From Liolophura sinensis (Eukaryota > Mollusca > Polyplacophora > Chitonida > Chitonidae), in the NCBI RefSeq assembly GCF_032854445.1, contig NC_088302.1, positions 6,259,338-6,323,337 on the forward strand: a stretch of DNA of 64,000 nt. The letters run 5' to 3'. Shown piece after piece: positions 1 to 11,314 of the stretch. Under the pieces are notes generated by a model, which was given only the letters and a program-made list of their open reading frames with translations, did no database searches and had not been told where the DNA came from. The translations under genes and the position numbers were made by a program. Position 1 is the stretch's first letter, and the number at the start of each line of letters is the position of its first letter.

Positions 1-11
1 TCTGAAGAACA

Positions 12-62
12 AATGATTACAGGGAAATAGCGCTTTCAGGTTTGCCTTTGATGGCTTTCTCA
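12..62. repeat. Single copy of the 57-bp motif repeated at 25.3 kb
   Basis: This stretch resembles the units of the short tandem array at 25293-25424: both read as a 'gattacacggaaatagcg'-like block followed by a 'tttgcctttgatgg'-like block. Here only one unit is visible, at the window edge, so it may continue to the left. The function is unknown. The match is by eye and imperfect. Confidence 0.4.
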
Positions 63-63
63 A

Positions 64-560
64 CAGCCTTAAGGTCTCATCACCAATGGAATTATGACCT
101 AAGGCAATCGGTGTGCGCAGATAGTGGTTGAAGTGAGTCTAGCCTTGTTGGATTGTATGACGAACTTTTAATGCCTATTCAAGGAAACTGTGTCAATTCC
201 TGCTATGCGTCGATCTACAGAGCTCGATGTTGTTTAAATGTACAAATGATGGTAATACTGAGAAACGGCGGGCTTGAGAATTGGTTCCACCGAAGCGATC
301 TGGGATAATACATCATGACGGCTGGGGACACCAGTGTACGTAAATCAGTTTAAAGCTAGTCAAAATGTAACATGCCTTCCCTGGTATACGCCAAATGACT
401 GCGGATCGCCATTGGCAGGAGTTAACATCCAAGTACTAGATACATACGTGATGGAGAAGTGTACGCCCAGTTTTGACTATTATGTTCACTCAAATATAAA
501 GGGGTTTACACCTGACGTATAATTCATTTTCCCTCACGTTAATATTAACATCATTTTCAT
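64..560 (+). repeat. Dispersed repeat B, copy 1
   Basis: This copy is collinear with 3137-3552 over most of its length. Shared blocks include a region around 'caaatgatggtaat', one around 'cttgagaattggtt', one around 'taatacatcatg', and a right-hand part containing 'gggtttacac' and 'acgttaatatt'. The two copies are in the same orientation about 3 kb apart, with substitutions and small indels. No coding potential or terminal repeats are recognised. It could be two copies of an unnamed element or an old local duplication. Confidence 0.6.
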
Positions 561-1209
561 TCTGGTCTGTTTCGACGCTAAGATCCCTAAACAGTTGGCG
601 AAGCAAAAATCCAGCGCCCGTTAGGACCTTGCCTAAATGCTTTCAGTGTAAAAGTCAGAATCATGAATATTTTAGTTTGTCCCTTGGTGATTTAACTGTG
701 GAGTAACTTTTAACAAATGCCTCCCCCCCCCACCCCTCAACGCGCCACTGCCATGATTTACTGTAGTACATCCGAGCGTCGGTTATACCTGTACCTAGCC
801 AGATAATCTTCCGGGATAATCATTGTTACAGTGAATCACGGCATCTTGTCCTTGCTAGAGTCATTACTATGATCCGATGGTGGTTTCACTGCTCTTTATA
901 GTATCTTAGGTTAAATGTGTGTTATCCTAACTATACTTATGTAAAAATTGTCAGACAAATGATCTACTCTCTACGATGATTACTCCTTTGTAGCTCTGTT
1001 TTTTTACTTTGTTTTTACGTGAGCTGATCACACATAAATGAGAGTTATTGTTCCCCTGTTAAAAATAGTTTACAAAGGTACAGCTGAAGCCATTTCTTCC
1101 CGTAATTCGCTTTCTTGCTGAAGTGTTACTGAAGGTCTATAATTATTCTTGATTAATGTATTGGCCTTTTCGGCAGCTGATAAGGTGCTTGAAATATTTT
1201 ATCCGTACT

Positions 1210-1290
1210 CTACAGCATAGAGAGTAAAACCAGAGAAACGACGGCAGTGTAGTAGTTGGCAAATGGTCACCAGTAACCGGTGAAAACCGG
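1210..1290 (+). repeat. Repeat family A, partial copy
   Basis: This is the left part of family A: it opens with 'tacagcatagagagtaaaac' and continues through the 'cgacggcagtgtagtagttg' block to 'aaatggtcac' and 'gtaaccggtgaaa'. It stops where the Tc1-like remnant region begins. See the copy at 4547 for a full description of the family. Confidence 0.65.
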
Positions 1291-1608
1291 CGTAATAAGG
1301 TCGTCCAGTGTATTGCAATTTAAATCAGTGCATGTATATATTTTTGCCTAATTCTATATCCAAATAAACCCTTGTAGAACAAAATGTGTTGCTAGTGTTT
1401 AAATCTAGTTTATGGGCGTAAGGAACGTACACTAAAACAGTATGAGACATTAAGGTGCGCTTGGTGTACCCTCCAGTCAACAATAGCATCATGGGGTGAC
1501 TTTTTGATTTCACATGGATTAGCCATCTTTATTGGAGCTTGCGTTGCACCACATTTTCCCCTTCTCCCATTCACAAAAGCTGGGCAAAGGTGTCTCACTG
1601 TCCCGGTA

Positions 1609-2290
1609 TCACCGGTTAACACAGCATTGCTCAATCTGTGCCATTGCTGTACCAACATAACGCTCTACTCTTGACCATTCTGGGGTTGATGTCTCAAGGT
1701 TTGAAGGAGCACCCCATACTTGTTCAATAGGATTGAAGTCAGGTGATGGCCACTCCATGACGAGAATACCCGCATTTTGCAGGAAATTTTGTGTAAAAAC
1801 AGGTGTGTGAGGTGTCGCATTGTCATGTTGGAATTAGAAGTTTGGGTGATGAGCAGAGTAGACAGGCATCAACTCTGGGAAAAGGACCTGATCACGATAT
1901 CCCGCTGCACTGAGGTTCCCATGAATTACGAGAAGAGCCACGTTCCTACAGAAATCTCAAACCATTACGCTACTGCCACGAAATGGATCAACTTGCAGTA
2001 CGCAGCACTGAGTCTGACGTTCAACGCTTCGACGCCATGCTCAGAATTTTCCGACGACAAATCGTAGCGTAAAACGTGATTCGTCGTAAAGCACAACCGC
2101 ATTCCACTGCCTCTGGTTCCAGCGCAGGTGAAATTGTGGCCGGCGTAGACGTCCATTAAGGTTTACCTGTGTCAGAATCGACCCGACATAAGGACGTGGG
2201 GAAGGTTGTACAGAGCACAAGCGGTTTCGTATGGTCTGGGCAGTTACGCAACCCTTAAACAGTGCGTTTCTGCTTGGCGTTTACGATTCC
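1609..2290 (-). pseudogene. Tc1-like DD34E transposase remnant
   Basis: The minus strand reads as a Tc1/mariner-superfamily transposase that cuts and pastes DNA at TA sites. From about 2258 there is a helix-turn-helix tail (VTAQTIRNRL-like). The catalytic core follows: first Asp in YDESRF (about 2076-2087), second Asp in QHDNATPHT, and the terminal PDFNPIEQ box with the final Glu. The whole core from YDESRF to the stop at 1609-1611 stays in one frame but has three internal stops (after VVGKF, SSVMV and HHPNF), so the copy is dead. I count 32 residues between the second Asp and the Glu rather than the usual 34, consistent with a 6-nt loss before PDFNP. Terminal repeats are not convincing: short matching ends near 1278-1290 and 2520-2532 overlap repeat family A. 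The family call is firm from the motif order; the boundaries are not. Confidence 0.85.
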
Positions 2291-2559
2291 GCGTAGTACT
2301 ACACATTTTCAGAACAATTCATTTTTACAAACGTTTTTATTATTCACTAGATTATTGATGTAGTTACAGGAAATGTTAGAAAGAAAACGTAAATGAGGTA
2401 ACTTAAAAAAAGGTCGTATTTTACCGAATATATGTGACCATTTGTGACTATTAGACGTCACTGTCATGTGTTTTACTATCACATACAACATCTAAAAACA
2501 TTAAAATAATGCAAAGCAACCGGTTTTCACTGATGCTTAGAAATACAATATAGAAGATT

Positions 2560-2695
2560 TACAGCATAGACAGTAAAACTATAACATCAGTGAAATAGTC
2601 TCAGTTCTCATGTCAATTTACTTCAGTTATGGTTTTATTCTTACTGTTCATCTAAATCCTTCAATAGCAGCAATCACGTCATTTTTATGTCGAGG
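2560..2695 (+). repeat. Repeat family A, diverged copy
   Basis: It contains 'acagcatagacagtaaaac', then 'gtcaatttacttcagttatg' and 'gttttattcttactgttcat', the middle blocks of family A, followed by a degenerated right side. It lies just right of the Tc1-like remnant. Confidence 0.55.
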
Positions 2696-3136
2696 GCCAT
2701 TAAATCATCCACATGCCCTCATCGCTGATCACACTACTCAAATGAATGCTCTGAACAACCTTAAAAACATCAACTTGCGAACTTCTGATGAACAGCAGAA
2801 ATGTTTACTGCCAAAGGCGCCATAAATAGGTCTGACGTGGGCACGCGGATCGCAAGACGGAAATCACGGCGCTGTTTTAATAAAGTGGAAACACTAAGGA
2901 GTCGAGTTAAAATATAACACCTGCTAAAATAGTCTTTATCTGCGGTAGTCACATAAGAATTAGGAAGATATCTCCTTTCACGTAGAAGCATTTACTTACA
3001 CACAAGTAAATGTCCTTTGTTATTATGCTGTATTATCGCAGATGGCTCCGACGGAACTCGAACTAGGTTGACATGTGTTAAAGTACTGTCAAGTCTACAA
3101 CTCTCTACCTTTTCCTACCATATTCTGTATCTATTA

Positions 3137-3552
3137 GCGGTTCCTCGATGGGATTAGGACTTAAGGCACCCGATGTGCGATGATAGCGGAAAATGTAAGT
3201 GCAGCCTCAGAACATCTTTGTTGAATGGTACGACGATCTATTAACGCCTCCTCCAGCAAACTGCGTCAGTTTCCATGCTATCTATCGATCTACACGGCTC
3301 CGCGTTGTTTGAAGGTGCAAATGATGGTAATATTGAGAAGACGGCGACCTTGAGAATTGGTTTTGCAGAAGTGATCTGGGCTAATACATCATGTTATACG
3401 ACGGCTGTCCGTTAATCAGTGTCAAGATATGACTGGGAAGAACACAGCTTGTTTTTTCTTAGAACAATTATTGTGTTCACTCCATCGGCAAAGGGTTTAC
3501 ACTTGACTCATACTTCGTTTTCCTGACGTTAATATTTGCAGCATTTTCATAC
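3137..3552 (+). repeat. Dispersed repeat B, copy 2
   Basis: Second copy of the repeat at 64-560, in the same orientation, matching from the left-hand 'ttaaggcacccgatgtgcg' block through to the 'acgttaatatttgcagcatt' block. No reading frame common to both copies was seen. Confidence 0.6.
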
Positions 3553-3624
3553 AATTGCTTCTCGAAATGCATACACCAAATTTTTTTTTGTCAAGACAAA
3601 ATCCTGCGTCCTTCAAGATGATTA

Positions 3625-3960
3625 AAGTAGTACAGCACAGAGAGTAAAACCAGAACAGCGACGGCTGTGTAATAGTTGGCAAATTGGTCACACGTAAATA
3701 CGGCCTCTTTATTGTAACCATTCATGTAAATGCTTAAACAGTTGCAAATTACAAGTCTCCTACGTTCATGGCCTCGTCATTATTGACCTGGAACGTCCTT
3801 TTTGAGTGACCGCTGGTATTCGAATGTCTGTTTCGACGCATAGATTAAGCAGGTTAGGTGCAAACAACGCAGTGATGTCATTTGCCATATATTAGAGGTC
3901 ACTAGTCTAGAATTACTCAGAATGCTGTATTGTCATCAGATTCACATTAAAAATACAGTA
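3625..3960 (+). repeat. Repeat family A, long copy
   Basis: It opens with 'acagcacagagagtaaaacc', continues through 'gacggctgtgtaatagttgg' and 'ccattcatgtaaatgcttaa', and extends right through 'gcagtgatgtcatttgc', a 'tattagaggtcact' block and a 'gaattactcagaatgctgt' block. These extra right-hand blocks are shared with the copy at 4547 and define a longer family. Confidence 0.65.
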
Positions 3961-4269
3961 ACATTAAAACAAGACTTTTTCTATGTGTTTCCAGTATAAC
4001 TGTCCGAGTTACGAATATTTCATTGTTCTGGTTTTACTTTCTGAGTCGCAAGCCTCTATTTGCTTTATAGACCAAGAAGCCTCTGGTTAAACCTGCTGTG
4101 GTTTGGTTGTTGTCTAAGTTTTCCCTAGCTAAGAAAACAGCTTGTTCATCTCATTGAAATGACTTATTGTACAAATTGATCTCACTGTGAAGAAGATCGG
4201 CTCGGTCTATTTATATTGGACACCAACCCTGCGAGGCGTGGGAAAACGTGTTCTCATCTTGTTTCCACA

Positions 4270-4400
4270 TAACATGAAAAACAACACCATAGAGAGTAAG
4301 ACAATGAAAGAAGAAATAACAGCAACAAAAGTGTGTCAATCAGCAAATGGTCACACGTAAACGTCTATTTACATCAGTGATTTATTCCAGCTATTCATGT
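4270..4400 (+). repeat. Repeat family A, diverged copy
   Basis: It shows the 'ccatagagagtaagac' opening, the central 'gcaaatggtcacacgtaa' block and a degraded 'attcatgtaaatacc' block. It is only about 150 bp left of the better copy at 4547. Confidence 0.55.
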
Positions 4401-4546
4401 AAATACCTTAATAGCAGATGTTCACACACATAAAAAGAAATTTCTCACTATTAGAAGATTTTATTTTTTGCATTATCCAATGAAGTCTCGTCTTTATCAC
4501 AATTTTTTGGCCTAATGAGAGAATGTTTCAACATAATGAAAGACGT

Positions 4547-4830
4547 ACAGCATAGAGAGTAACACCTGAGCAGCGACGATAGTGTGATACCTGACAAATG
4601 GTCACACGTAACCGGTGAAGCACGGCCTCCTGTCGATCCACCTCCGTCAGGGTTTTATTCTAACTGTAAATGTATAAACAGTAGCAACCTACACGCCGCC
4701 TAGTACCATGGTTTAGCAGAATTAAGTAAAAAAAAAAAAAAAAACAAACGCAGCGACGTCTATTGCAATATATTCGACGTCCCTGGACTAGAATTAATCA
4801 AAATGCTGTGTTACCATCACACTAAACAAT
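4547..4830 (+). repeat. Repeat family A, reference copy
   Basis: Best copy of the most frequent unrecognised repeat here. Blocks in order: 'gtacagcatagagagtaac', 'gagcagcgacgatagtgtga', 'caaatggtcacacgtaaccg', a 'cggcctcctgtc' block, 'gttttattctaactg', 'agtaccatggtttagcagaa', an A-run, 'gcagcgacgtctattgcaat' and 'tagaattaatcaaaatgctg'. Copies occur on both strands at 1210, 2560, 3625, 4270, 7640, 11050, 41125 and 50510, plus fainter traces near 4985, 10340 and 17985. No ORF or tRNA-like promoter boxes were seen. It is probably a nonautonomous mobile element of unknown class; TIRs and target duplications could not be settled. Confidence 0.7.
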
Positions 4831-5039
4831 GCAAACGACAAAGGCCCGGGCATTAACTTACACACTTAAATGAATAACAGTATGTATACCCGTCTATTTT
4901 GAGTAATGTGCCAGATGGGGAGATTATTGCGATTTGATGGCCCATCGTTTTGTTCGTTTCGCATCTGTGATGGTAAAGAAAGACAGTCTTGTACTGCAAC
5001 AGTAGTGAAATTGTCCTTCGGCTACACGTAAATAATCCG

Positions 5040-5734
5040 TTTTCGATCGTGGAATGTCGTGGAATGGCACGGGTAACGGCTACCTCACAGCTTTAATAGG
5101 CGGCACTGTCTGAGAGCAATAAGGTTATTTGGAGGATTACTGCCTAGATTCGCTTCAGCCATTTACTCTGTATAAAGATTCAGTTTTACATTTTACGTGC
5201 AGTAACATCTGGAATATAAATACTATAAAGGACGCACAAAAACGATACTTCTTTTCAGTTTTTGTGGAAGTATGTTTTAACCTGGCACTACCTCATTATT
5301 GAAGCAAATAATTATAGCATTAAAATAGCATTTATTATGTGATCTACTAAGCCATGGCGCCAGGCCATGGTATGGCTTCGATTTCTGTCTCGCTCACTCG
5401 GCCTTTTGTATCGAGCATACCCTTCAAAAGCCGAGATATCATGGCGCCCACTCCAATTCCCATGTCAACCCTCGACTAGAAAAAAACCATACTTAATGGA
5501 AACAAATTATAATAGGAGTGACCTGAAACTGTCCCTCTGGGAAAGTCGTTGTCTCACCCTTAAAATTGGCCCAGTAAAAACGCTGGTATGTGTCCATTAA
5601 TTGTGCCGCCCCTGCAATAGGGCATCTCTACTGACTAACCCATATAGTAAACCGAAACCGTTCCTCAACTTTTTAGTGTAATTCTCTACTGTACACAATT
5701 AAACAATGTGCACATTGTACTAACACTACACATT
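5040..5734. other. No gene seen
   Basis: Nothing coding is recognised. The part near 5100-5165 (an 'aggattactgcctagattcg'-like stretch) weakly resembles 18140-18200, suggesting a further dispersed repeat downstream of family A traces. An open frame at 5367-5600 has no recognisable domain and I take it as chance. Confidence 0.4.
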
Positions 5735-6010
5735 GTCTTATTTATTTATTTATTTAGTTTGGTTGTCATTTTATGCCATACTCAAGAATATTTCACTTAC
5801 ACATCTAGGGCGACGGAAAGCATAATTGTGGGAGGAAATCAGGCAGAACCGAGGGAACAACATTGGACCTACTTAATGTCAGGCTATTAGCTGAAACTAG
5901 TGACTGGTGGTTAACACTTTGGTCCCGAATTGTTCATCTATATGACAGCCGTCAGTTTCAATAGTGGAGGAAACCAGAGTGCCCGGTGTATCACCGTTGA
6001 CCTGTCCCAA
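5735..6010 (-). mobile_element. SINE family 1, degraded and broken copy
   Basis: The left end is the (ATTT)n tail followed by a diagnostic 'catactcaagaatatttcac' block (5737-5800). A second, degraded piece appears at 5925-6010 ('gtggaggaaacc'). The tRNA-like head expected at the right is missing. A C/A-rich low-complexity stretch follows at about 6028-6066. Confidence 0.65.
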
Positions 6011-6337
6011 TGACCTATCCTTCCCAACCCCACCCCACCACACCCCACCCCCACCCCACCCCACACTTCACGAACACCAAGTCCTACCTGGTATTGTGTG
6101 TCGCTATTTTCTTCCTGTACTGAATAGTGGTTAAATAATTGCAAGTCAGAATATCACTGCATTGTCCTAAGCAGTATGTTGTTACAATAAAACACCTGCT
6201 GAAACGGTTTTATCTAAGGTGGATAAATTAAGACTTGAAAAGTAATCTCATGATTTTGTCGCATTGAAGGACATGAAATTATCAAACATATATATCATTT
6301 CATCTAATAATGTTGCATTTACAGCCACAGAAACTGA

Positions 6338-6675
6338 CCGGCCCCTAAGGCACAGTTGGTAGAGCTTCCGCTTCAGAAGCGGTAGTTCCTGGGTCGAGTC
6401 ACACATGAGACCTTAAACGATGAAGTTGTAACTTTAACTCTCTTGGCGTTCAGCATGAAGGGGATAGTGCGATGTATCAGTATAATTGTTGGGGCAGATC
6501 AGCTTACTTGCCTTCGGTAAGGCGTCTCAGGGAAGCAGCACTAGAGAAAAGAGCGGTGGAAATCCGTGGAATACTACAAGGAGGCACATTACATACACTC
6601 TAAGGATTCCTTTGTCGTCATATGAATGAAAAATTGTTAAGTACGACGTTAAACCTCAAGCACTAACTCACTCAC
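6338..6675 (+). mobile_element. SINE family 2, full-length, tRNA-headed
   Basis: The head (6340-6405) is tRNA-like, with an A-box-like 'cagttggtagagc' and a B-box-like 'gggtcgagtcac', a spacing consistent with an internal RNA polymerase III promoter. A body of about 200 bp follows, and the 3' end has the 'attgttaagtacgacgttaa' block and a 'ctcactcact' tail. The same 3' block recurs at 19566-19655, and a full copy on the other strand lies at 56915-57142. SINEs are retroposed by a partner LINE's machinery; which LINE is not shown here. Confidence 0.8.
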
Positions 6676-6679
6676 TCCA

Positions 6680-7635
6680 CTCCCTCAGTCTTTAATGATT
6701 TTTACAATGGTAATTCTGCATTTTTGTGCCGAATTGTGATCTCACGCGAACGTGTGTGCATATGCATGGAAGCTCTCTTCTGTGCAAGAAATTTCTTTTT
6801 AATCTGACGAGAGTTTACAGCTCTATCACGCAATTCCGATAGCGGTTTAAAATATTTACTCTCTGTAAAGTCAATTCAGGTGTAGGAAGAGGCCTACACA
6901 GGCAGAGAAAATAACACTGTGCTTTCAGTAAATAGCGACATAAAGAACACAGGTTTTCGTTGGAGCAACATCGTATCGGCATTCCCTGGAGAACGCATGA
7001 ACAGGCAAATACATATTACTATTGTTCTAAAGGATAATTCGGCTAGTGAACAAACGGGAAGATCCCCGATAACGTTTATCACAAATGAATTAATACAGCA
7101 GCTGTTTACCTCCTATACTCTGTCCCTTGTGTGTGTTTTTTATCATTTTTTGTCAGTGCGTGAGGACAGAAATTGTAAAGTAGGCCTACAACAGATAATA
7201 ACGTTTACACTTAGGCTAACGTGACTTTGGCACTGACAAGCAGGGCCCATTCTTGTCACTTAGAGCTTATACAAAGCCCATGTATGTAACTATGCTAGAC
7301 AAATGACCCACTTTGCCAATTACGCCCTAAGTAATCACACAGTTCCCAGTAGAGTTGATACTCTTTCTACAGATAATGATCTTGTTTCACTGAAAATAAT
7401 GTTATTTAAAGCTAGACCTTACCTTCTCCGTTGCCCTGGCCTATAACTGCAGAAAGAAACATTCTTCTGTCATAGTGTTTTGTGTAATTACATCTATCGC
7501 CGTCTAACGATTGGTCAAAGTAATTTATGTAAGTGTTTACTTTTTGGAATGACTCACTGAGTTTGCCTGCTATTGGTAACTGAGTTTTTTTCTGGGTTGG
7601 ATAATTGGTACTATTTATGAAAAGATCATAAGGCT
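6680..7635. other. No gene seen
   Basis: Open frames exist on both strands around 6894-7224 and overlap one another. None has a recognisable motif, signal peptide or splice-bounded exon structure. I see nothing else. Confidence 0.4.
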
Positions 7636-7639
7636 AAAC

Positions 7640-7880
7640 AATGATAGACAATTAAAGACAGTAACACCAGAGCAGCAACGACAGCTACAAAATGGTCACA
7701 TGTAACTGATGAAATATGACCTCTTGCCAATTTACCTCAGTCATGGTTTTATTCTAACTGTTCATGTAATGCATAAATAGTAGCAAGTTACATGTCCCCT
7801 AGCATCATGGCTTAAGCAGAATTTTTTTAAAACATGCAATGATGTTAACTGCAATTATTAACCGTGTTCAGATGACACTA
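7640..7880 (+). repeat. Repeat family A copy
   Basis: It contains 'acagtaacaccagagcagca', 'aatggtcacatgtaactga', a 'gtcatggttttattctaact' block and 'agcatcatggcttaagcaga'. The block order is the same as in the reference copy at 4547. Confidence 0.65.
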
Positions 7881-7884
7881 TGAT

Positions 7885-9315
7885 TCAGTAGTGTTGGGAA
7901 CCGTCTTATCAAGAAGGTGCAACGCAACGCCAAGCGAAATTACTATGAAAAGTCAGGTCTGTAGTTCGGTTTTTACACCAATCTTAAAAATGAGGCGTTT
8001 GGAGGTACTAGCAAATTGTGGACTTTTGTGCACAGAAGTTTTATTCAGTTTCCAAACATACATGTACTTGAATTTTGCACATTAAATCAGATAGCTATTC
8101 ATTAAATACTCGACATATCGACATCGAGAGGGCAAATGTAGATACAAGTATACAGTTCTGTAAAACTTATGACGGGATTAAAGATGCAAGAGTTTTAAAA
8201 AAAATCCTGTGTGGCAAAAGATGTGAGCGATGGAATGTATTTTTGTAAGACAGTGATTAAATGATGTATGATAAATCTGTATTTCATATTTTCTGCAAAA
8301 ATGTCATAGGAAATAAGTTGTATAAAAAAGTAGAGCAAGTACAAGAACTTTGTGGCACTAGACGTTAAATACGCCAGGTGAAACCAGATATCTGATGGAA
8401 TCCACAGCATTATATGACCCTACATGAACCTCTTTACACATGAGTAACCATCAAGTTTCAAGGAAAATCGTGGTTTTGTTATGGGCTTTATCATTTAAAT
8501 GGACGTGAAAAGCTTTATTAGTAATAAAATTCAGTGGCTTCATGTGTAAGCCGAAAAACCTACACCAACCAAAGCACAAGGTTGTGTAACGGTTGGTTTG
8601 AAGCAGTCATTATAAAACGATCTTGAGGCGAGAGAACAGCAAAAGATTGGTAGAAACGTTAATTATGAATGAAAGATGCTTCAGATATTTGCAAGAATGT
8701 GGGTGATCGGGGAATATATCAGATTTCGCTCATCGGCGTCGGGGGGGGGGGGGAGCGATTCCCCAAACTAACAATGGGAGATGATCTCAAGAATTCATCG
8801 TGTAAACCCATGATATTGATATCTACCTTTTTCAAAAGGTCGACTCTAAAAGTGGTCTTGTGATCTGAATTGATTTCGTCGACGTTCCTCTCGTCTCAGC
8901 ACCAGAGTGGCTCAAAACCGTAACCGGTCACACTTCATTAAAGGAAACCGTGTGTGCAACGAAGAACTGAGCTCACGATTCCACACAAGTGGAAATCTGA
9001 AGTATTTATTGCACGTATAGTTTTCCTTGGTTGTTCCTTTCGACAGCTGCTCTACAACTTGTCATATATTGACTGCATTTTGTTGTTAATGTCCTGTGGA
9101 GTATCACCAGCAATGGCGCTTTTCTTCCTTTGATGCTGACACTTTTCTGTCGTCATAGTTAACGTCCAGATTGTTTACGAAAATCTCCACGCAATCTTCA
9201 CCGCCTTACCATGACCCCTACCCCATCAGAATGCCATCAAACATATGACATAATTCTCCACAAGAGCTCAAGCGTGGGCTTTCTGCGGAAATATGGAACA
9301 ACAGTCTGGGCATTT
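7885..9315. other. No gene seen; G-tract
   Basis: No coding feature is supported. A run of about a dozen G at roughly 8742-8754 is the only low-complexity feature. Other open frames have no family hallmarks. Confidence 0.4.
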
Positions 9316-9611
9316 GATTGCTAGAGTGTTTTATTTTTTATTTTTTGATTGGTGTTTTACGCCATACTCAAGAATATTTCACTTATACGACGGCGGCCAG
9401 CATTATGGTGGTCGGAAACCGGGCAGAGCCCGGGGGAAACCCACGGCCATCCACAGGTTGCTGACACACCTTCCCACATACGGCCAGGGAGGAAGCCAGC
9501 ATGAGCTGGACTTGAACTCACATCGACCGCATTGGTGAGAGACTCCTGGATCATTACGCTGTGCTAGCGCGCTAACTAACTGAGCCACGGAGGCCCCGAT
9601 TGCTAGAGTGT
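9316..9611 (-). mobile_element. SINE family 1, complete copy with 14-bp target duplication
   Basis: The element (9330-9597) is flanked by a perfect 14-bp direct repeat, GATTGCTAGAGTGT, at 9316-9329 and 9598-9611, which fixes its ends. Read on the minus strand it starts with a tRNA-like head ('ggcctccgtggctcagttag') holding A- and B-box-like motifs. A body of about 200 bp follows, with 'aagtgaaatattcttgagta' near its end, and a T/A-rich tail closes it. Intact duplication and good sequence suggest a fairly recent insertion. It is a V-SINE or MetaSINE type element as known in molluscs, but I cannot fix the family name. This copy is the reference for the others. Confidence 0.92.
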
Positions 9612-9743
9612 AGTCGTTAGGTCAGCTATAAAAAATAATACAGGCCTGCCGACATCATATCATTATTGCTTTAGACATTTTGATGACAGTGCATTTCTCC
9701 AGTGAAGTCATGACGATGTCGTAGTTTGTAGAAAGAGAAGTAT

Positions 9744-9835
9744 TTAATTTATATATTTGATTGGTGTTTTTCGCCCTTCGCGCCAGCATAATGGTGGGAG
9801 GAAAACATGGCGACGATGACATGGAGAAAGCCATC
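9744..9835 (-). mobile_element. SINE family 1, tail-end fragment
   Basis: It holds the 'atttgattggtgtttttcgc' tail-proximal block and the 'cagcataatggtgggaggaa' block but lacks the 'actcaagaatatttcac' segment and the tRNA head, so it is an internally deleted or truncated copy. It sits about 150 bp from the complete copy. Confidence 0.6.
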
Positions 9836-10499
9836 GTTCTTTCAAAAATGGCTTCGTTAAGGCAATGATACATATAATTTCACGGAATGAAGCCTACCAT
9901 TCTGCTATATATACAGCACAGTTTTACTGATTTCAAAATACATGATTAATGAATTGCTTTTAAGTTTGATTATGGGCTGATGTGATACAATCTGCAAGTG
10001 AAATTGCGAGACTGGTAAACTCAGAGGGCAAAATCGTTCATCATTTACAAATTGCACACTCAGGAGCTGTCGTTCGTACCGAGTTATCTCCATTAGTCAG
10101 ATGTTTCTAAGACCAATATCGATCTGATTGTGACTTCCGTTTCTCCCTCCAAACCACGGTGTGAATTAATGACGATTTCAACCAACGACAGAAGTAACCA
10201 CTGCAAAAACTAGTGTGTTAAGGTTATTACATCAAACGCCATGACTATAAGATTCTTATTAAAGTTTACAATGAGCGTAAGTCTCTTGTACGTAAATATG
10301 GACACAGTGTCCAAATTTTCTGGCATTCGGCTTCAAAACTGTGTCTAATTCCGCTTAAGCCATGGCTAGTTGCATTCCATTCATCGTGCTGAATTTTAGA
10401 TGGCTACGTTAGACATAGAAATAGAAGCGCAACGGAGATACATTTAATTATCCATAACATCAACCATCGCGGTAGGCGATTCGGATGTCTGTTTTGATG

Positions 10500-10590
10500 G
10501 TTAAATTCATCAGTTATGCCCGGTTTCCTTCCGCCATAGTGCTGACTGCCGTCTTATAAGTGAAAAACACCAATGAAATAGCTAAATAAA
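10500..10590 (+). mobile_element. SINE family 1, 5'-truncated fragment
   Basis: On the plus strand it shows 'ggtttccttccgccatagtg', 'cgtcttataagtgaaa' and 'aacaccaatgaaatagctaa', i.e. the 3' half of family 1 with an internal deletion. The tRNA head is absent. Confidence 0.55.
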
Positions 10591-11049
10591 TCTCTGACAG
10601 TAAATCTCTGTAAAGTTAACAGCGGTGAGATATGAAGTACAAAAATACTTCATCTTACGCGTACAGATACTTACTGAAATTTAAATATCGGATAAAAGAG
10701 CAAGTGTTTAAGACTCGTCAATCGCTTGGAGACGCCTTGTGTCCAGGCCATGTGAAATGATTTTGTGAATTTACCTCCTCTCACTGTTCGCTGTTTGTTG
10801 TCAATAGAACAACTCGTATTCGTACAACAAGTAACTATTGACGCCGCTGTTAACTGTGGCACAGGCGGATACTATACATTTCTTACAAAGGTTTGAGGAT
10901 GTTATCCATGGACATCAGTCAACATGGTGCGATAATTAATCAAGCATGTGCATCATAATTGTTCCAGAAACGGTGACATTACTAAGGGGCCAACGTCGCT
11001 GCGTTGACTGTTCCTTGAGGGCCACCTGTCTTTGACCAATATGGCATTT

Positions 11050-11310
11050 TAGGCCAATGACATCTAATAAATTGCAACTGACATCACTGCAATTTTAATT
11101 TACTTAACTCTGCTTAAGCCATGGTGCTAGAGCGCGTGTAATGCGCTCTAGCATAAAACTTTTTATGCATTTACATGAACAGTTAGAATAAATCCTTGAC
11201 TGATGTAAACTGACAAAGTGTAGATTCACTGGTTACGTGTGACCATTTACCAGTTATCACAATGTCATCGCTGCTCTGGTTTTACTCTCTGTGCTGTACG
11301 TCTGTTATGT
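11050..11310 (-). repeat. Repeat family A copy, minus strand
   Basis: Reverse-complement copy: 'gttttactctctgtgctgta' near 11280-11300, 'ggttacgtgtgaccatttac', 'catttacatgaacagttaga' and 'tgcttaagccatggtgctag' follow in reversed block order. A short inverted repeat, 'gagcgc...gcgctc', lies at about 11131-11150. Confidence 0.65.
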
Positions 11311-11314
11311 TCCA

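Noticed and set aside
1278-2532. Short matching inverted ends (12 of 13) around the Tc1-like remnant as its TIRs
   Set aside because: The left end coincides with the normal sequence of repeat family A, and no TA flanks fit, so the match may be coincidence.
6340-6405. tRNA gene candidate
   Set aside because: It has A- and B-box-like motifs but does not fold into an evident tRNA and continues into the SINE body; it is a SINE head.
9293-9588. Three open frames over 60 codons on both strands
   Set aside because: All are translations of the SINE at 9330-9597.
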